Shown: positions 1-11,558 of the stretch, in pieces
How the letters are laid out: every line of letters begins with the position of its first letter
Numbering within the stretch: position 1 is the stretch's first letter
Origin: Symsagittifera roscoffensis
Lineage: Eukaryota; Xenacoelomorpha; Acoela; Convolutidae
Length of the DNA: 64,000 bases
Direction: 5' to 3'
Assembly: GCF_963678635.1 (NCBI RefSeq)
Contig: NC_087062.1
Location: 16,417,789-16,481,788 of the forward strand
Made by a program: the position numbers and the translations under genes
The notes under the pieces: generated by a model
Told to the model about the DNA's origin: nothing
Database searches by the model: none
The model's input: the letters and a program-made list of their open reading frames with translations, nothing else

Positions 1-2
1 AA

Positions 3-626
3 AAATTTTCAACCGAAAGCATCAGAGCTATTGTTCGTAACCCAAATATTGATTTACAATCAATTGGAATATATTTTAAATCAGATATCCATTACCACAT
101 TAGAACACAACAATTCCAAGAATTATTAACACAAATGGACACTATATAAGGACAGTCAATTGATCAAAATTTAAGAAAACTTGCCGAAACCGCAGGATTT
201 GCAGATATATATACACAAGATTATTGCGGATATTTTAAAGACATTAAAGACTATATATATCTAAACGGTGAAAAATACAGACCACAAAATATTTCACCTA
301 TAAATACTTTCAGTTTTGTCACCCTTAAAAATGAAATTCTAGATTTTCTAGGATGGCCCTATTACATCTTAGAAAAATTAACTATCTTATACGCAATGTT
401 TAACTTTATAGGATTTCTTTTCTCACTCTTAAAAGGAATCTATAACACATACGCTATACACACACAAGTAAATAGACAAGCAAGTGTAGCACGCATACTG
501 TTTGCAGGATTTTTTGGAATTTTTTCATCATCAATAAACAAAATACTTCTAGACGCACAAATAAAAGAATATAACACAAAAATAGCGACAAGACAAACAC
601 TTACGACGAAGAACATAATAATATAG
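3..626 (+). pseudogene. C-terminal part of env-like glycoprotein (element copy A), broken
   Basis: One reading frame runs from the window edge to a TAG at 624-626, interrupted by one in-frame stop (TAA, 147-149). The last 90 or so residues contain two hydrophobic stretches separated by a short polar segment, as in the membrane anchor and tail of an envelope glycoprotein. The same segment occurs, more decayed, on the minus strand near 50520-50760, where it follows a longer glycoprotein-like region. The start lies outside the window. By family knowledge, retroelement env proteins of this general look (cysteine-rich ectodomain, C-terminal anchor) resemble glycoproteins of negative-strand RNA viruses such as chuviruses; that assignment is an inference from pattern, not a search. 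The internal stop suggests the copy is dead. Confidence 0.5.
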
Positions 627-699
627 AAGTAACACCTACCGCACCACAGTTGTCACCCCTACCATAAAACCATCCATTATCATTAGTCCCACGTAATTT

Positions 700-1256
700 C
701 CGACACCTAGCAATAACAAATAACCCAAATTCTAGACCAAATATACCACAAAGTCCCAAACAGCATATAATGACACATCATCCACAAGATGATAATACAT
801 ACGAACAAATTATAGAACAACCCCATACCACCACTTTTCAGTCTCAAAATAATCATTATTTTAGCCCACGATGAGCCGACAACTTGGATCCCTACACCGC
901 TCAAATTCCCACCCAGCCAACCTCCAAACTCCAATCCCAATAATCCCACTTTTGCTTTCCCACCACCCGATTTTCCAATTATTAATATATCATCAAGCAC
1001 AAATTCGGATACTAACTCAGATATTTCAGTTTTATACTCTATCTCACAACTTAATAACCCTAATATAGAAACCCCTGACGAATCTGCAGATTCCGAACCA
1101 TCTCCATCAAATAATTTTCAGACCAACTCCTCAGTTTTTTCAAAACCCCCTTTTCAACCAATCCCGACAAATAATTCACTCCCATCCGTTTCCACTCCTT
1201 CTTATGCTTCGCAAGTGACCCCAACCTACTCCCCACTTCATTCCGACCGATCATAA
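700..1256 (+). pseudogene. Ser/Pro/Asn-rich ORF downstream of env (copy A), frameshifted
   Basis: Two overlapping frames here encode low-complexity, Pro/Ser/Asn/Thr-rich protein. The segment around 803-860 (TYEQI-EQPHT, then a Q-S-Q-N-N-H motif) is conserved in copy B on the minus strand (50210-50265). Copy A carries one extra base relative to copy B near 850-866, which throws the reading frame, so this copy is broken. The second frame then runs open from about 869 to the TAA at 1254-1256. The composition looks like a disordered gag or phosphoprotein-like region, but I recognise no family. It lies directly 3' of env, where retroelements usually have only an LTR. Confidence 0.4.
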
Positions 1257-1489
1257 AATAATTCTCCAGATACCCCCCAAATTTCCCAGGAACTCGATAA
1301 TTTTATATTACCCTACAACAACAGTTAATACACCCTAACACCCTCACAATACATCAACTTTCATCCACAAAAGAATCCTCAAATCCATCTACTCCTACAC
1401 CCTCCTCAGCTTACACTGCATCATTAGCACAATCATCCACATCCACCGAAACACCTAGTAGCACTAACCGAGCTTATCGCATTTTTTAA

Positions 1490-2695
1490 AAAAAAACTCC
1501 CGAATCATCCATTCCCGACCAAACCAGGAACAGCCTGCGAATATATTAATCACCCACAACACATTAACACGAAAGATTTTCTAGCAATCACCTTACCCTC
1601 ATTTCCACAATATACATTAAATACACCTAATGACACTAATGACACACGAAGTTTCGTAGATGAACATGTTTTAATACCCACACTTCATTGGACAGCTTAT
1701 TATCATTTTACTAACCCCCTTTGCCTGCCACTATCTAGTACTCATGACGACATAGAAAAGATCAAAAATATGTTATATAGACTCACCGCAACACTAACAC
1801 CTAGACAATTTACTTATGTAGCATATAAAAAATTACTAAAAACATTCAGTGCACCCCGAACTAACGAATTTACAATAGAATATTACGACCATAATATCAT
1901 CCGAACTAATCAAGACCAATTTTCAGATGAAGATCGCTTCGCTAACCTACAACTAACAGAAAAATTCTTCATCAAAACGTCATATGTATTCTCACTTATT
2001 ATTTTTGATAGAAAATATGATCACATCATTTCTGAAGCACTAAATGATATTCAAGCTTACGAAAGTTTCACAGACAAATTTCAGTTATTTTCACTAACCT
2101 TTCACTTCCTTGCACCACATGAACGCGATTTTCACTGTTCCCACGATATTATGTTACGCACTAAACAAATTCACATATATACATACTATCGTTTCATACA
2201 AAATCATTTTGATTTGCATACCCCATCAAGACAACCACACCATCGTTTTCAGTTTCTTAACTCAAAATACACGTCACCATTTTTCCTTAATTGCACTTAT
2301 TGCATCAAAGATACTAACCTCCACGGCATCCTCCGCAATTGTAACACAAATCCTCCCCAGTAACACAAATGTATATATTTTGTCCCATCACGAAGACCTT
2401 TAACGCAGAAGAATCCAGACCCTTCCTTATCCCGCATGAATTTATCCAGCCTACAGAAATACCAATATTAGAATTCATTCACAATACTAAATATAATCAC
2501 AAAATATATAACCTCGTTCAAAACACACCTTACGAGTTTGCAGTAGGCACCGAAGAACTAAAAACCATTAAAGCACTTCAATTGCTTTGGCCACTGCTGC
2601 AAACTAAAAACATCATTCGCATACTAGCCAAATTACTAACAACATCAGATATGATGCACGACATCTTCCCATACGGCTTTTTCCCAGATGATTAA
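1490..2695 (+). pseudogene. Unrecognised ORF region 3 of env-bearing element (copy A), in fragments
   Basis: Open stretches cover about 1540-2363 and 2369-2695 in different frames, so at least one frameshift separates them. The encoded protein is rich in aromatic, His and Asn residues and has no motif I recognise: no zinc knuckle, no protease or polymerase signature. The final 108-residue stretch (MYIFCPIT start) matches a minus-strand ORF at 48520-48765 in copy B, with conserved PHEFIQ/LHEYIQ-type and NHKIYN/NHKFCN-type blocks. Conservation between two diverged copies suggests it was once a real protein. It could be a displaced structural protein or an accessory gene. Function unknown. Confidence 0.4.
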
Positions 2696-4377
2696 CAGGT
2701 AACTATAATTTAAAATACTCTTCACTAATAATATTAAATTAGTACTACCCATTTTCTATCAATGTTTGATTTATATTTCTAGTCTTCACACCACGATCAT
2801 CTACAAAACAGAAAAGAAAAAGAAAAATACAAACTTGTTTAACTCTCCTAAAATTTATTAATTTCTTGAACTAAATATTGTAATAAAATTCATACCAAAT
2901 GTAGTAAATTAATCTATAAATTGTTTTCCCATGAAGCAGTAAAATTCAATACGATGAAAATTTATTATTTTAAAATTTCCCTCAAACGCAGTAAAATTGA
3001 AATTCTATGTAATAAATTAATAAAATGAAAATGCAGTACTAACCTTTTGATATTTTCATTTAATCGCACAGGAATTCTATCCAAACTCGGACAGCTCGCC
3101 CACGAAGAATTGTTTAAATAATGATTTTAAGTTTCACGTTTTCACACTCAACAACTCTAACACACGATAACAAGTTTCAAACTTTCCTTTAACCCGGTTG
3201 GAAAGGAATTATATACTAAACAATACTAACCAACGCAGCTTACTAAACACCACAAATCGTAAAATAACAGCATGACTAAGTAAAGAAAACCAACGGTACC
3301 CAAACCGGATTAACCCAGTTTAAAACTGGATAATTTTTTCTTTTGAATACTATTATAAAGTCTAAGAAAGAAATAATAAAACACAAAAAAGTCGAAAGAC
3401 AAACCCATAACAAAAACAATTTGATTTTTGAAAAAAGGACACAACCAAAGAAACACAACAACAAAAACAACAAAGACGAAAATCCAAAGACAAAATGATC
3501 CCATTACACTCGAACAAGAATGGCTAACCACAACCGATATGCCGTCCACAATCACAACTCAAAGGATTTAGAGTACGACTTGACTTCGCAGAAAAGGACT
3601 TCATTGAACTAGACCAATGACCACCTCGATGTTCAAGTATACGTACAGATCCGAGTTACAAGGCATCCCTTCCACACACAATCTCCACGCCATTCCCAGA
3701 CGAGGTTGAACACAAAACAAATTCTCTACATAATACAGAAAAACCCGTCATAGCAAACCATTTTGAAATCAGATTGATTTCATTGGGAAACACAGTCGTT
3801 GTCACAAAACGACACAACGATTGATGTCCCTAACTCCAGCGTCCTGGAACTTCTCTAACAAGAGGAACCGGACAAGAATACGATGTTCGCCGAATACCAA
3901 CGTTCATCATCCATCCTTTGAATTGTTGAAAGATAATTCTAAAAAACTCTGTAAAACCCGGATGGGTGGAACCTGATCTAAACTATATTTTATGATTGGA
4001 TAAATTAGATATTTTACCACTGTAAAGTATTTAATATTAACCAATCATGATCCGTCTATCTAACAACCCACTTATTTGTAAGTGCTGAAATTACTTGTAA
4101 TTTCAGCGCCAGAGAGATTTGAATTTAACTTAGAAATTAGTTGTCTCCCCAAGAGAACTTCAGCAGCCGCAACAAACCAGTATACCCTAGATCTATTGAG
4201 CCTAGCAGAGACTAGTTAAACACCCTGAGACTAGAAAGTATAAGAGTAAGATTAGGATCGGTATTAGACTAAGAAGTTGCACGAATCTATCCGGCCGAAA
4301 ATAAGATAGCGTGACGAGCAGACGGTGTACCCTATCCGAAATTACTCTATGAGTTAACCACATCGGTCCTAACTCAC
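2696..4377 (+). repeat. LTR-like 3' end of element copy A
   Basis: Non-coding sequence that matches the reverse complement of 46455-48350 in blocks: 3225-3480 against about 47690-47900, and 4190-4377 against 46455-46640. Similarity stops abruptly after the sequence ctcaca in both copies, so the right end ends in CA, as LTRs do. The left LTR edge is not resolved; the shared block begins somewhere between 2700 and 3180. No gene is visible, and short ORFs here are chance. No second LTR of copy A is inside the window. Confidence 0.5.
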
Positions 4378-5294
4378 AAAGTTGACGGTACACAATTTCT
4401 GCTCCGAATGAGCCCCGAAAGTAGGTAGGCTCATTTGGAAAAAAAAAAGGTAGGCTCATTCACTGTTTCTGTTGAGCACGTAAGTAGAAATGAAATGTCT
4501 ACTTACGGCTGTTGCTATTTGGACCAAAAATTGAGTACGGTCACATTTAGTAGAAACCATTTCGATCTAAAAATGTCAATCAACTCAGAGGATTCTGGCA
4601 CCAAAAAAGAACAAAAAAATTCAGTATTTCAGTTGAGACACTAGAGAACTAGAATATCTAATTACGGAAGTTTCTATTCAGACCATAAATCGTGCACAGT
4701 CAAGTCAACTTTGCTAGAGATCATACTGATCCAAACTTTTCAATCAATGATACAGATCGTGTGGGGCTTACTCAGAAGCTACTGGCAACTAAGAAGAACC
4801 AAAAAAATTTTTTTTTTTAGACCGTCTTGTTGCCAAGTGACTTCTGGGAGGCTTATTTTTAGCCGTCTCATTGGTTATAAAGCTGTTTGTGGCGACGCAA
4901 ACTTTCATTAAAACTCTTTCAAACGCATTAGAGAATCAAATTGCACTCACGTATTATCGTGGCTTTTTTGATATTTCCCTGAATTGTTAGTTTAGGTTTT
5001 CTTTTTGCTATTTCCCAGCCATGCTGAGGTAGTTTTTTGAAGTTGATTCATGCTGGATAGATCATAGCTTGTTTTGTTCACCAGAAAATTAAAACCCACG
5101 GGCGTAATGAACCAATTTTAATGGTTTTAACCAGTTTAAACAGTTTATTAACGGTAATTGCGTAAACAAGGTTTTCCGAAATCTTTTTAGGGCTTTGCTA
5201 ATCCAATTTAGACAGACAAAGGTGGACCAAAATTTTTAATGATCTTACAACTGTAACTTTCATTGGGAGGTTGATGTCCCAGAACCACATTTAG
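4378..5294. other. Intergenic stretch without a recognised gene
   Basis: AT-rich sequence flanking copy A. A short direct repeat (gtaggctcatt) occurs at 4423 and 4450. I see no convincing exon and no RNA gene. Confidence 0.5.
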
Positions 5295-5425
5295 ATTGGC
5301 TCCGAACGTAGAGACGTCTGAAGGAACGGTAACTAGTGTTCCTAGCCTTGAGCCATTGGATATTGGCCATATTTTCTCTTTTGTCGCGTGTGGCAGTTTA
5401 GTGACTGTTATAGCACTTTTCCTCG
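5295..5425 (+). CDS. Candidate internal exon with a membrane segment
   Basis: The stretch is bounded by a plausible acceptor (catttag before 5295) and a strong donor (gtgaga from 5426). It reads open in one phase for 43 codons: an acidic Ser/Thr-rich start (NVETSEGTVTSVPSLEPLD), then a hydrophobic run of about 20 residues (HIFSFVACGSLVTVIALFL) fit for a transmembrane helix. GC content is higher than in the surroundings. Both ends are in split codons (needs two bases before, gives one after). I could not find its partner exons with certainty, so the gene is not identified. A single-pass membrane protein is the simplest reading. Confidence 0.35.
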
Positions 5426-6214
5426 GTGAGATTTTTTTCAACCGAGGTTTTTCCGAATGCGAGTGGTTGTTCAGCTGTTCTAGCACAAATTTACTTTAAC
5501 GGAAGTCTTCAAAAAGTATTGGCTGGGAGGAAGAAGTGTTTGTTTCCTGGTTATAGACAAATAATCGTTTCATTATCATTTACTCTAAATTCCTACTATA
5601 ACCGGCGAGTCAAACATTTCACTAAAAAGAAATTTAAAATGAAACATTTGCATTAAGATTGTGCTCGTATGTTATTTTTCTTTTGTCATACTAACGGTGA
5701 TTGGAATGTTCATGGTCGGAACTTGCAAACCAACCGGCTTTCCTTATTCACGCTTTCTCCCTCAAGTCTCTTGGCCACAAAAGTCTCCTCTATACAGCGT
5801 TAGTTCAGCAGTTACAAGATACCTATGCGCGCATATTGAACATTTTCACGAATTTCTCCTGCAACAGCTGCCAATTTTTTTAATATAATATTTTTAAAAA
5901 ATCGATTTTTGAACGACCGGAAATTAAAAGAATTATTCTGTTATAAGTGCCCAGGTGTATAGTCAGCTGCTTTCAAGAGGCCCAGGCTAAGCGGCTTTGT
6001 TTTGATTCTGATATTTTGTGCCATTTGATCGTGAATCAGCAAAGCAATCAGCGCTATCGATTTAACTTCCTCATACTTGAGCTTCAATTGAAGAACAGAA
6101 ATTAATTTCTTCTAGATTAATGAAAATTGATTGATGTCGGATTTACCTTCGCAGCCATCAGATAGTCCATAAACAAGCTGCTTTTTTTTTTTACTAGACT
6201 CGGAGAAATTCAAA

Positions 6215-7466
6215 ATGAAAAAAGTTCTGTTATTTGGACTTTTCGGCTGTGTTTCTTTCTACACTGCATTTTCGCTGGTGTTTTTAAAAACGAGTTTAGA
6301 CGTCATGTCTGTAAATTATTTGATGCTCAATTTGAAAGCAGCCTTCAAGACTTCAACATCGGCATCTTGTACATACAAATGCGTTGGCTTAACTAAAACC
6401 CTGGGAAAATCTATTCAAAGGTTTGACGAGAAAACGAACGCTTGCAACTGCTATGTTGCAGATGAACTGTTCGCGTTTGATGAAGCGAATCAGCTGAAAA
6501 ACGTCGTGGTGACCTATGAACGTGAGTTAGCAGATCTTATTTTTTTAAAATTTAATTCAAATACATTTATCCCGAGTGAATTTGAGCTCATTTTAGACAA
6601 CTAGCCCGGAGGCCTATGCCGGAGGTTAATTATTTTAGGTTGAAACCAGCGTCCATTCAAGCTATGACTTTTATCACATTTATCCCGAGTGAATTTGAGC
6701 TCATTTTAGGCAACTAGACGGGAGGCCTAAGCCGGCGGTTAATTATTTTAAGTTGAAACCAGCGTCCATTTAAGCTATGACTTACTTGCAAGAGCTCATC
6801 TTGCGAATTGTATTGCAAGTGGGATTTGAACCAGCGATCATATGATTCCTGGGCGCCACAACGAGACCGTTTTTACTGATTTTCATTGGCGGCTCGTGAT
6901 CTACTTTTTGTAACCAAATTGCCTACATGGATAAACAAATTGCCCGGTTTAGGAGCCGAATTGCAATGAAAACCTACAATTTTGATTCTGAGTAATGTCT
7001 TCCGTTTTAGCCCTGCTGGATCCTGCAAGAATTCTGAAAGGTAAAACAAATCTTCACTTAGTTGGCAGATGCAAAAAATTAGCTTGTAAATTTTGGATAA
7101 CCGAAGGTATATATTAAATTTTAGTCGACGGTCAATGCAATAAGTGTTCGGTAAATGAAACCATTGAAGGTGACCGACTCATTTGTCATAGTACGTTTTT
7201 TTAAAGATTCTAAATTTTCCCTGGAAAAAAATCTGATTAAGTAATTTTGCCTCAATTCCAAATTTAAAGCGCAGCACACCCTAACTGAGTATGCTGACAC
7301 ATCTAACTGTTCTTGCTTCTGTGGGGAAGGGGGATACAGGACTCTAGCTCGTTCCTGCATCATGATCGAACTAGACTCTGAAGGACAGTGTGTCGGACGA
7401 GACGTGGGAGTGAACAGAGATAATTCATGTGGGAATGCCGAGTTGTTTCTGGAGGTGTCATGCTAA
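6215..7466 (+). CDS. Secreted cysteine-rich protein with TSP1-like C-terminus (4 exons)
   Basis: Exons 6215-6521, 7011-7040, 7125-7190 and 7270-7466 join in phase (307+30+66+197 = 600 nt) to give 199 residues; introns are 489, 84 and 79 bp, all GT-AG. Residues 1-25 form a hydrophobic signal peptide or anchor. Residues 52-79 hold a small cysteine module (C52, C56, C77, C79) and residues 117-133 another (C117, C120, C133). Residues 148-199 have the spacing of a thrombospondin type-1 repeat: CSCFCGEGG, then Arg residues, C164, C175-V-G, C188, and the terminal C199 just before the stop. The canonical Trp residues of TSP1 are missing, so the domain call is tentative. The likely site is outside the cell. 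Splice joins are inferred; the third acceptor (tttaaag) is weak. Confidence 0.6.
6560..6783. repeat. Tandem duplication of about 115 bp inside intron 1
   Basis: The block beginning catttatcccgagtgaattt occurs at about 6564 and again at about 6680, with only a few differences through to the shared end ...aagctatgactt. Each copy contains the sequence ttttag followed by (a/g)caactag, i.e. a splice-acceptor-like signal with a stop codon six bases later. Confidence 0.8.
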
Positions 7467-8359
7467 AACCAACCTTGCAGTGAGTGCAAAAAATAGTTAT
7501 TCAGACGCTGAGTTACCGTGATCCCTTAACAATTTATTTTGTGTGGAAATTAAAAGAACCCGCATTTAAGGTCTACCGAATTTTGAGCTTCTGGAGAAAT
7601 TGCGAACTCTCTACGTTCGCGCACTTGAAAAAGGGAAAACAATTTAAGAAATTTAAAAAGTTTTCTTATAGATCTCCGTCACCATAAAAAACAAAAAAAT
7701 TATCATGTGGTGACAAGCGCAATCATTTCTCTCTGATGTAAGAATCAATGTAGCTAAAATTGTTTTGTTTTGGCATTCACAAACAGTGGCTCAGTAAATT
7801 TAAACTAGTGCTAGTAACTTGAAGTGGTGGCGGGTCACGGAGCTGAATTCCAGGATAGCCGAACAAGAAATTCGTTCCCAGAGTCGATTTTTTGTTCCCG
7901 GAGAACCGAAAAATTTCATCGCTCAAAGCCAACAGTCAATCGTTGATAATATAACCTCTGGTATCAAATATAATAAATAAAAGCTTTTTACCATAATAGC
8001 CGCCACACCCTCAAAATCGGGTTTTTTTTTAAAACTTTTTTGGTAAGTGTTCCCCGCGTCTCTCTCTAGACATTTATTCAACACTGCTGTCATTTACTGA
8101 GGAGGCAAAAAAATGCTGCTCCCAATAGATGAAAAAATTGGATGTCCGAAAAAAATTGTTCTTGTTCCCTGGCCGCAAAAGTTTTGCGTATCAAAGTAGT
8201 CGCTCTTTTACTGTTATCTACTTCCATGAAAGCAAAGCAATTACTCAAAGGAAAAGTTTTTAGTCTATTGGATTTTTGTTAGTTTAAGTTTTAAAAAAGA
8301 GATATTTTAATCGTTTCATTAAAATAAGTCCAAATGTTGTGACGAATTTGCATATTCAG
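7467..8359. other. Stretch without a recognised gene
   Basis: AT-rich sequence after the stop of the TSP1-like gene. A possible polyadenylation signal (aataaa) lies at 7971-7982. I see nothing else supportable. Confidence 0.4.
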
Positions 8360-8431
8360 TCAAATTTTGTTTCGCCGCTACATACCGAAAACGGAAGTCC
8401 GGAAATGCGGCTCTGTGGGTACGCGCCCTTG
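8360..8431 (+). CDS. Candidate 72-bp exon
   Basis: An island of higher GC is bounded by an acceptor (atattcag) and a donor (gtagtg). One frame is open and starts and ends in phase 0 (SNFVSPLHTENGSPEMRLCG and four more residues). All three frames happen to be open, so the reading frame is not certain. It may belong to a multi-exon gene reaching to 17 kb. Family unknown. Confidence 0.2.
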
Positions 8432-9186
8432 GTAGTGATTACTTTATAAATTGTACTTAATCACAAAAATACAAAAATTTCCAATTGAGCAAATAAATTC
8501 TGGCCTGAAAAAAATTTAACCGATTGCACAATATGAGACTAATGAGTTTTCAAATATTCTCAGATTTAAGACGTTTTGGAAAAAATTGATCCTTAAAAGG
8601 GTATAATTTTCTTAAATTGAAAAGCCAAACAAAAAAATTAGTCAACATCTGCACAAATTGTACAGCTAAATTTTATTTTCTGTTTATTTTCAATTCGATT
8701 TTGTGCAAAAGCCATTTAGCTAATTGGAAATTTTAACCATTCTGATTGGAGGAAACTTTTCCATCCTTCGGCCCATTTCTCATGAGATTAGACCCGTTTT
8801 TGTTCATGTTTGTCAATTGCAGTTTTACCCCTCAATAGTCAATTGGAGAGAAAAAAAAATTCAATCAAATCTGCACAAAAAATAGATAGTTTTTCAAACG
8901 CATTTGCGGTGATAAAATAAGCAAATTTAGCAACAATTTTCTCTGCAGTTTGTACGCTAGAATAAATGTATTCAGGTATATCATTTTTCGTGCAAATCTA
9001 TGCACTAAAACTAAACCAGACATGATTCAAAGATTTGCCAAGAGAGTCATACTCTAGTCTTAAATGAAATATTTCTACCTATTTCGAAAAAAAAAACATT
9101 TGGATTTAGACCTTAAAGCGTAGTTCAATCACCAGCCAATCACTCTCTCTCAAAAAATGTCAAATTTAATGAAGTTTCTGCATTTT

Positions 9187-9440
9187 AAGTCTAGAAAGGG
9201 CGCCCATAGTTAACAAGACAAAGATGTTGGGTTCGATTCCCGCCGGAATTTGATTGAAAAAAAGTTCCGGGAAAAATTATTTGACAGATTTTTGTTCGTC
9301 TGCCTGATTTTATCGTATCGACTTACTTTCCAAAGCAAGGATTTTTTTTACAATTTAGCTGTTTTTACTGTAACTCAATTTCATTTTATTTATTCCAATA
9401 AATTGTTATTTTATTGGTTTTGTGTAATTGCGTAATAAGA
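9187..9440 (+). repeat. SINE-like repeat with tRNA T-arm (unit 1)
   Basis: A perfect pol III B box (GGTTCGATTCC, 9230-9240) sits 12 bases after an A-box-like word (9207-9217). The body (tgacaga...tgttcgtctgc, gcaaggatttttt, agctgtttttactgtaactcaa) is repeated at 9586-9800. The spacing between boxes is too short for a working tRNA, so this looks like a decayed tRNA-derived SINE. Confidence 0.5.
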
Positions 9441-9585
9441 TAAGAACTGTTTTAGGTAATTGCTTACTTTTTGTTTATGTTCGGCTAATGTTATATCATT
9501 TATTTTGCCTCAAAATACGTTGCTTAAAGGTAAGTTTTTACGCCTTTGCGATTTTAGGAGAGGTAAAATTGGATAATTTTTTTGT

Positions 9586-9800
9586 CTAGAGGTGGTGCCC
9601 ATGCTTGAGACGACAAAATAAAAAAATTATATGACAGACTATTGTTCGTCTGCTTGATTTTATCGACTTACTTTCACAAGCAAGGATTTTTTAGTTTTCA
9701 GCTGTTTTTACTGTAACTCAAACTCGTGTTAATTTATTCCAATAGATTGTAATTTTAACAATTGCATTTTTGTATAATTGCCTCATAGCTTACAAGCAAC
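9586..9800 (+). repeat. SINE-like repeat, second unit, B box lost
   Basis: It matches 9187-9440 from gtctaga-gg-gcccat through the caagcaaggattttt and ctgtttttactgtaactcaa blocks, about 400 bp downstream in the same orientation. The T-arm segment is missing. Confidence 0.5.
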
Positions 9801-11362
9801 ATATTATCTTATTGAATTTCACTCAAGATAATTGTAAATTGTAAAAACAGTTTGGCTAATCTTGTTTTTTTTTCTAAATGTTCCTTCTTTTTTCTTCGAC
9901 TCGTTTCAGTTTTGTTCTGATTTTGTTATAGTTTTTTTTTCGACTAGCTTCCGCTTTTTTCAGACTTTTAAAGAACATGGCGTGGTGCCAAACATCTTTA
10001 AAATCTGTGTAAAAATTATGCATAACCCTGTTGAATTTTTATGAAATAGTCAACTTAAATTTTATTAACTACTTGAATTGAGAAAATTGAGAAGATTCTC
10101 TTTGACTGAAAAAAGTTTCCGAGCTCTTTTTTTCTCCATCATTTAAAGGAAAAACTGAAACTGTAATTTCAGTTTTTGGTTTGTGAGTAAATAGTTTCAT
10201 CTAGAAGCCATAACATGCAACACAGAGGCGAAACGGAGCTTTGCATCCTTTGTGATACAGACATGAATCACTATGATTCACAGCATACGAAAAGACAAAT
10301 CCAAAATTGAAAAAACCTTCAAAAACCTGTCAAAAAAAAATTCTGCAAACGTAAGCACACAAAAATTAGCAGACACGAAAGTCTAAAATATTGTTCCTTT
10401 TAAAAAAACAGGTCAAAAATCAAAAATTAGCAAAAAAAAGGCAAAACTTTTTGAAATTCAACTACCTGCCCACAACCGGAACAGACTGAAAAGTTTTTCA
10501 TTTTGAGTAAAAAATGCTCAAATTTTAGGCAAATTTGGTGCTGTGGCAACTAGGCCGACAATACAAAACAGACAACCAGAAGTCCGACAAAGATTTTTTG
10601 AAGCGCGGACAACTTTCCGCTTTCAAAAAAAACAGGTCCTTGTCGGACTCAAATTATGACTTTTGCCTTTATAGGCAGGTGCGTTAGCTCTTCGCCACTT
10701 GGGCGAAATAACGTTTGACTTTTGATTTCATTTGAAACAAAGTTAAAACTATTCAAGTGATTTTTCGGTTTAATAACGCTTGCTAATCGCAAACGTAATT
10801 ATAATTGAAATCAAAAATGAAAACGCAACTAAAAGTGCAATTGATGCAAGATGTAATCGATTTTAGATATAATTCTCTAAATTGAGAAGAAGATTGATGA
10901 CTTTTTTTTCTGCTGCAGATATTCTTTATAATATGTGGTTGTTAATCTTCAGATTTCAAACTTTGATGCCTTCGGATCTAAATTTATTATTGCCCAAATA
11001 TTCACTGAAAAAGTATATTATTCATAACTAATTACTCATAACCAGATGCACAAATATTGTAATACTTATAATCAGTCAACATCCAAAGGACATCAATTTT
11101 TTGCCAATCAACCTTAGAATTTTTCTAAAAAAAACTGTTGGACGCCAATGTTTATTAGTTTTGATGGGTCTATACCTTCGAAAAAATGCCTAAAACATCG
11201 TTTTTGGAATTTTTTTTCGAAATTCCACTGCAACGCAATTTTTTTTGTCAAAGTCGGGTCTTCAATGTTATCTGTTTTTTCTTCTGTATTTGATTATTTT
11301 GAGTCGATTAATGTGGTTAGAACTTACTTGTACACCACCTGATTTATTATCGTTTTGTTTAG
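9801..11362. other. Stretch without a recognised gene
   Basis: AT-rich sequence with homopolymer runs. No exon with good splice sites and coding composition stood out on either strand. Confidence 0.35.
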
Positions 11363-11483
11363 TTATCGATGCTGGATACTACTATGTGAGCAATTCCGGA
11401 TCATTTATAGATGAGCTAATGAATTTCACTGCCATGACTATGCAAGGGGACTCCTGTGAGATTGGGCAACTGCAAGAGCAATT
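11363..11483 (+). CDS. Candidate internal exon, possibly part of a MAM-like domain
   Basis: Acceptor gttttgtttag and donor GTAAGC bound a 121-nt segment open in one phase: two bases, 39 codons, two bases. The peptide begins IDAGYYYVSNSGSFIDEL and later has GDSCEIG. A Gly-Tyr-x-Tyr strand followed by a Cys about 25 residues on recalls MAM domains, but this is weak. The end phase (two bases left over) fits the start of the exon at 14270, so it may be an upstream exon of the NTR-like gene. There is no other support for that join. Confidence 0.35.
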
Positions 11484-11558
11484 GTAAGCATTGTTTTAAT
11501 TTATTGTCAACTTACGATTCGTTTTTTGAGTAAATAAATCCATAGCATCGCAGTCCTT

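Noticed and set aside
3276-3555. Two overlapping minus-strand hydrophobic ORFs
   Set aside because: They are antisense to the LTR-like tail of copy A; the hydrophobicity comes from its A/C-rich plus strand.
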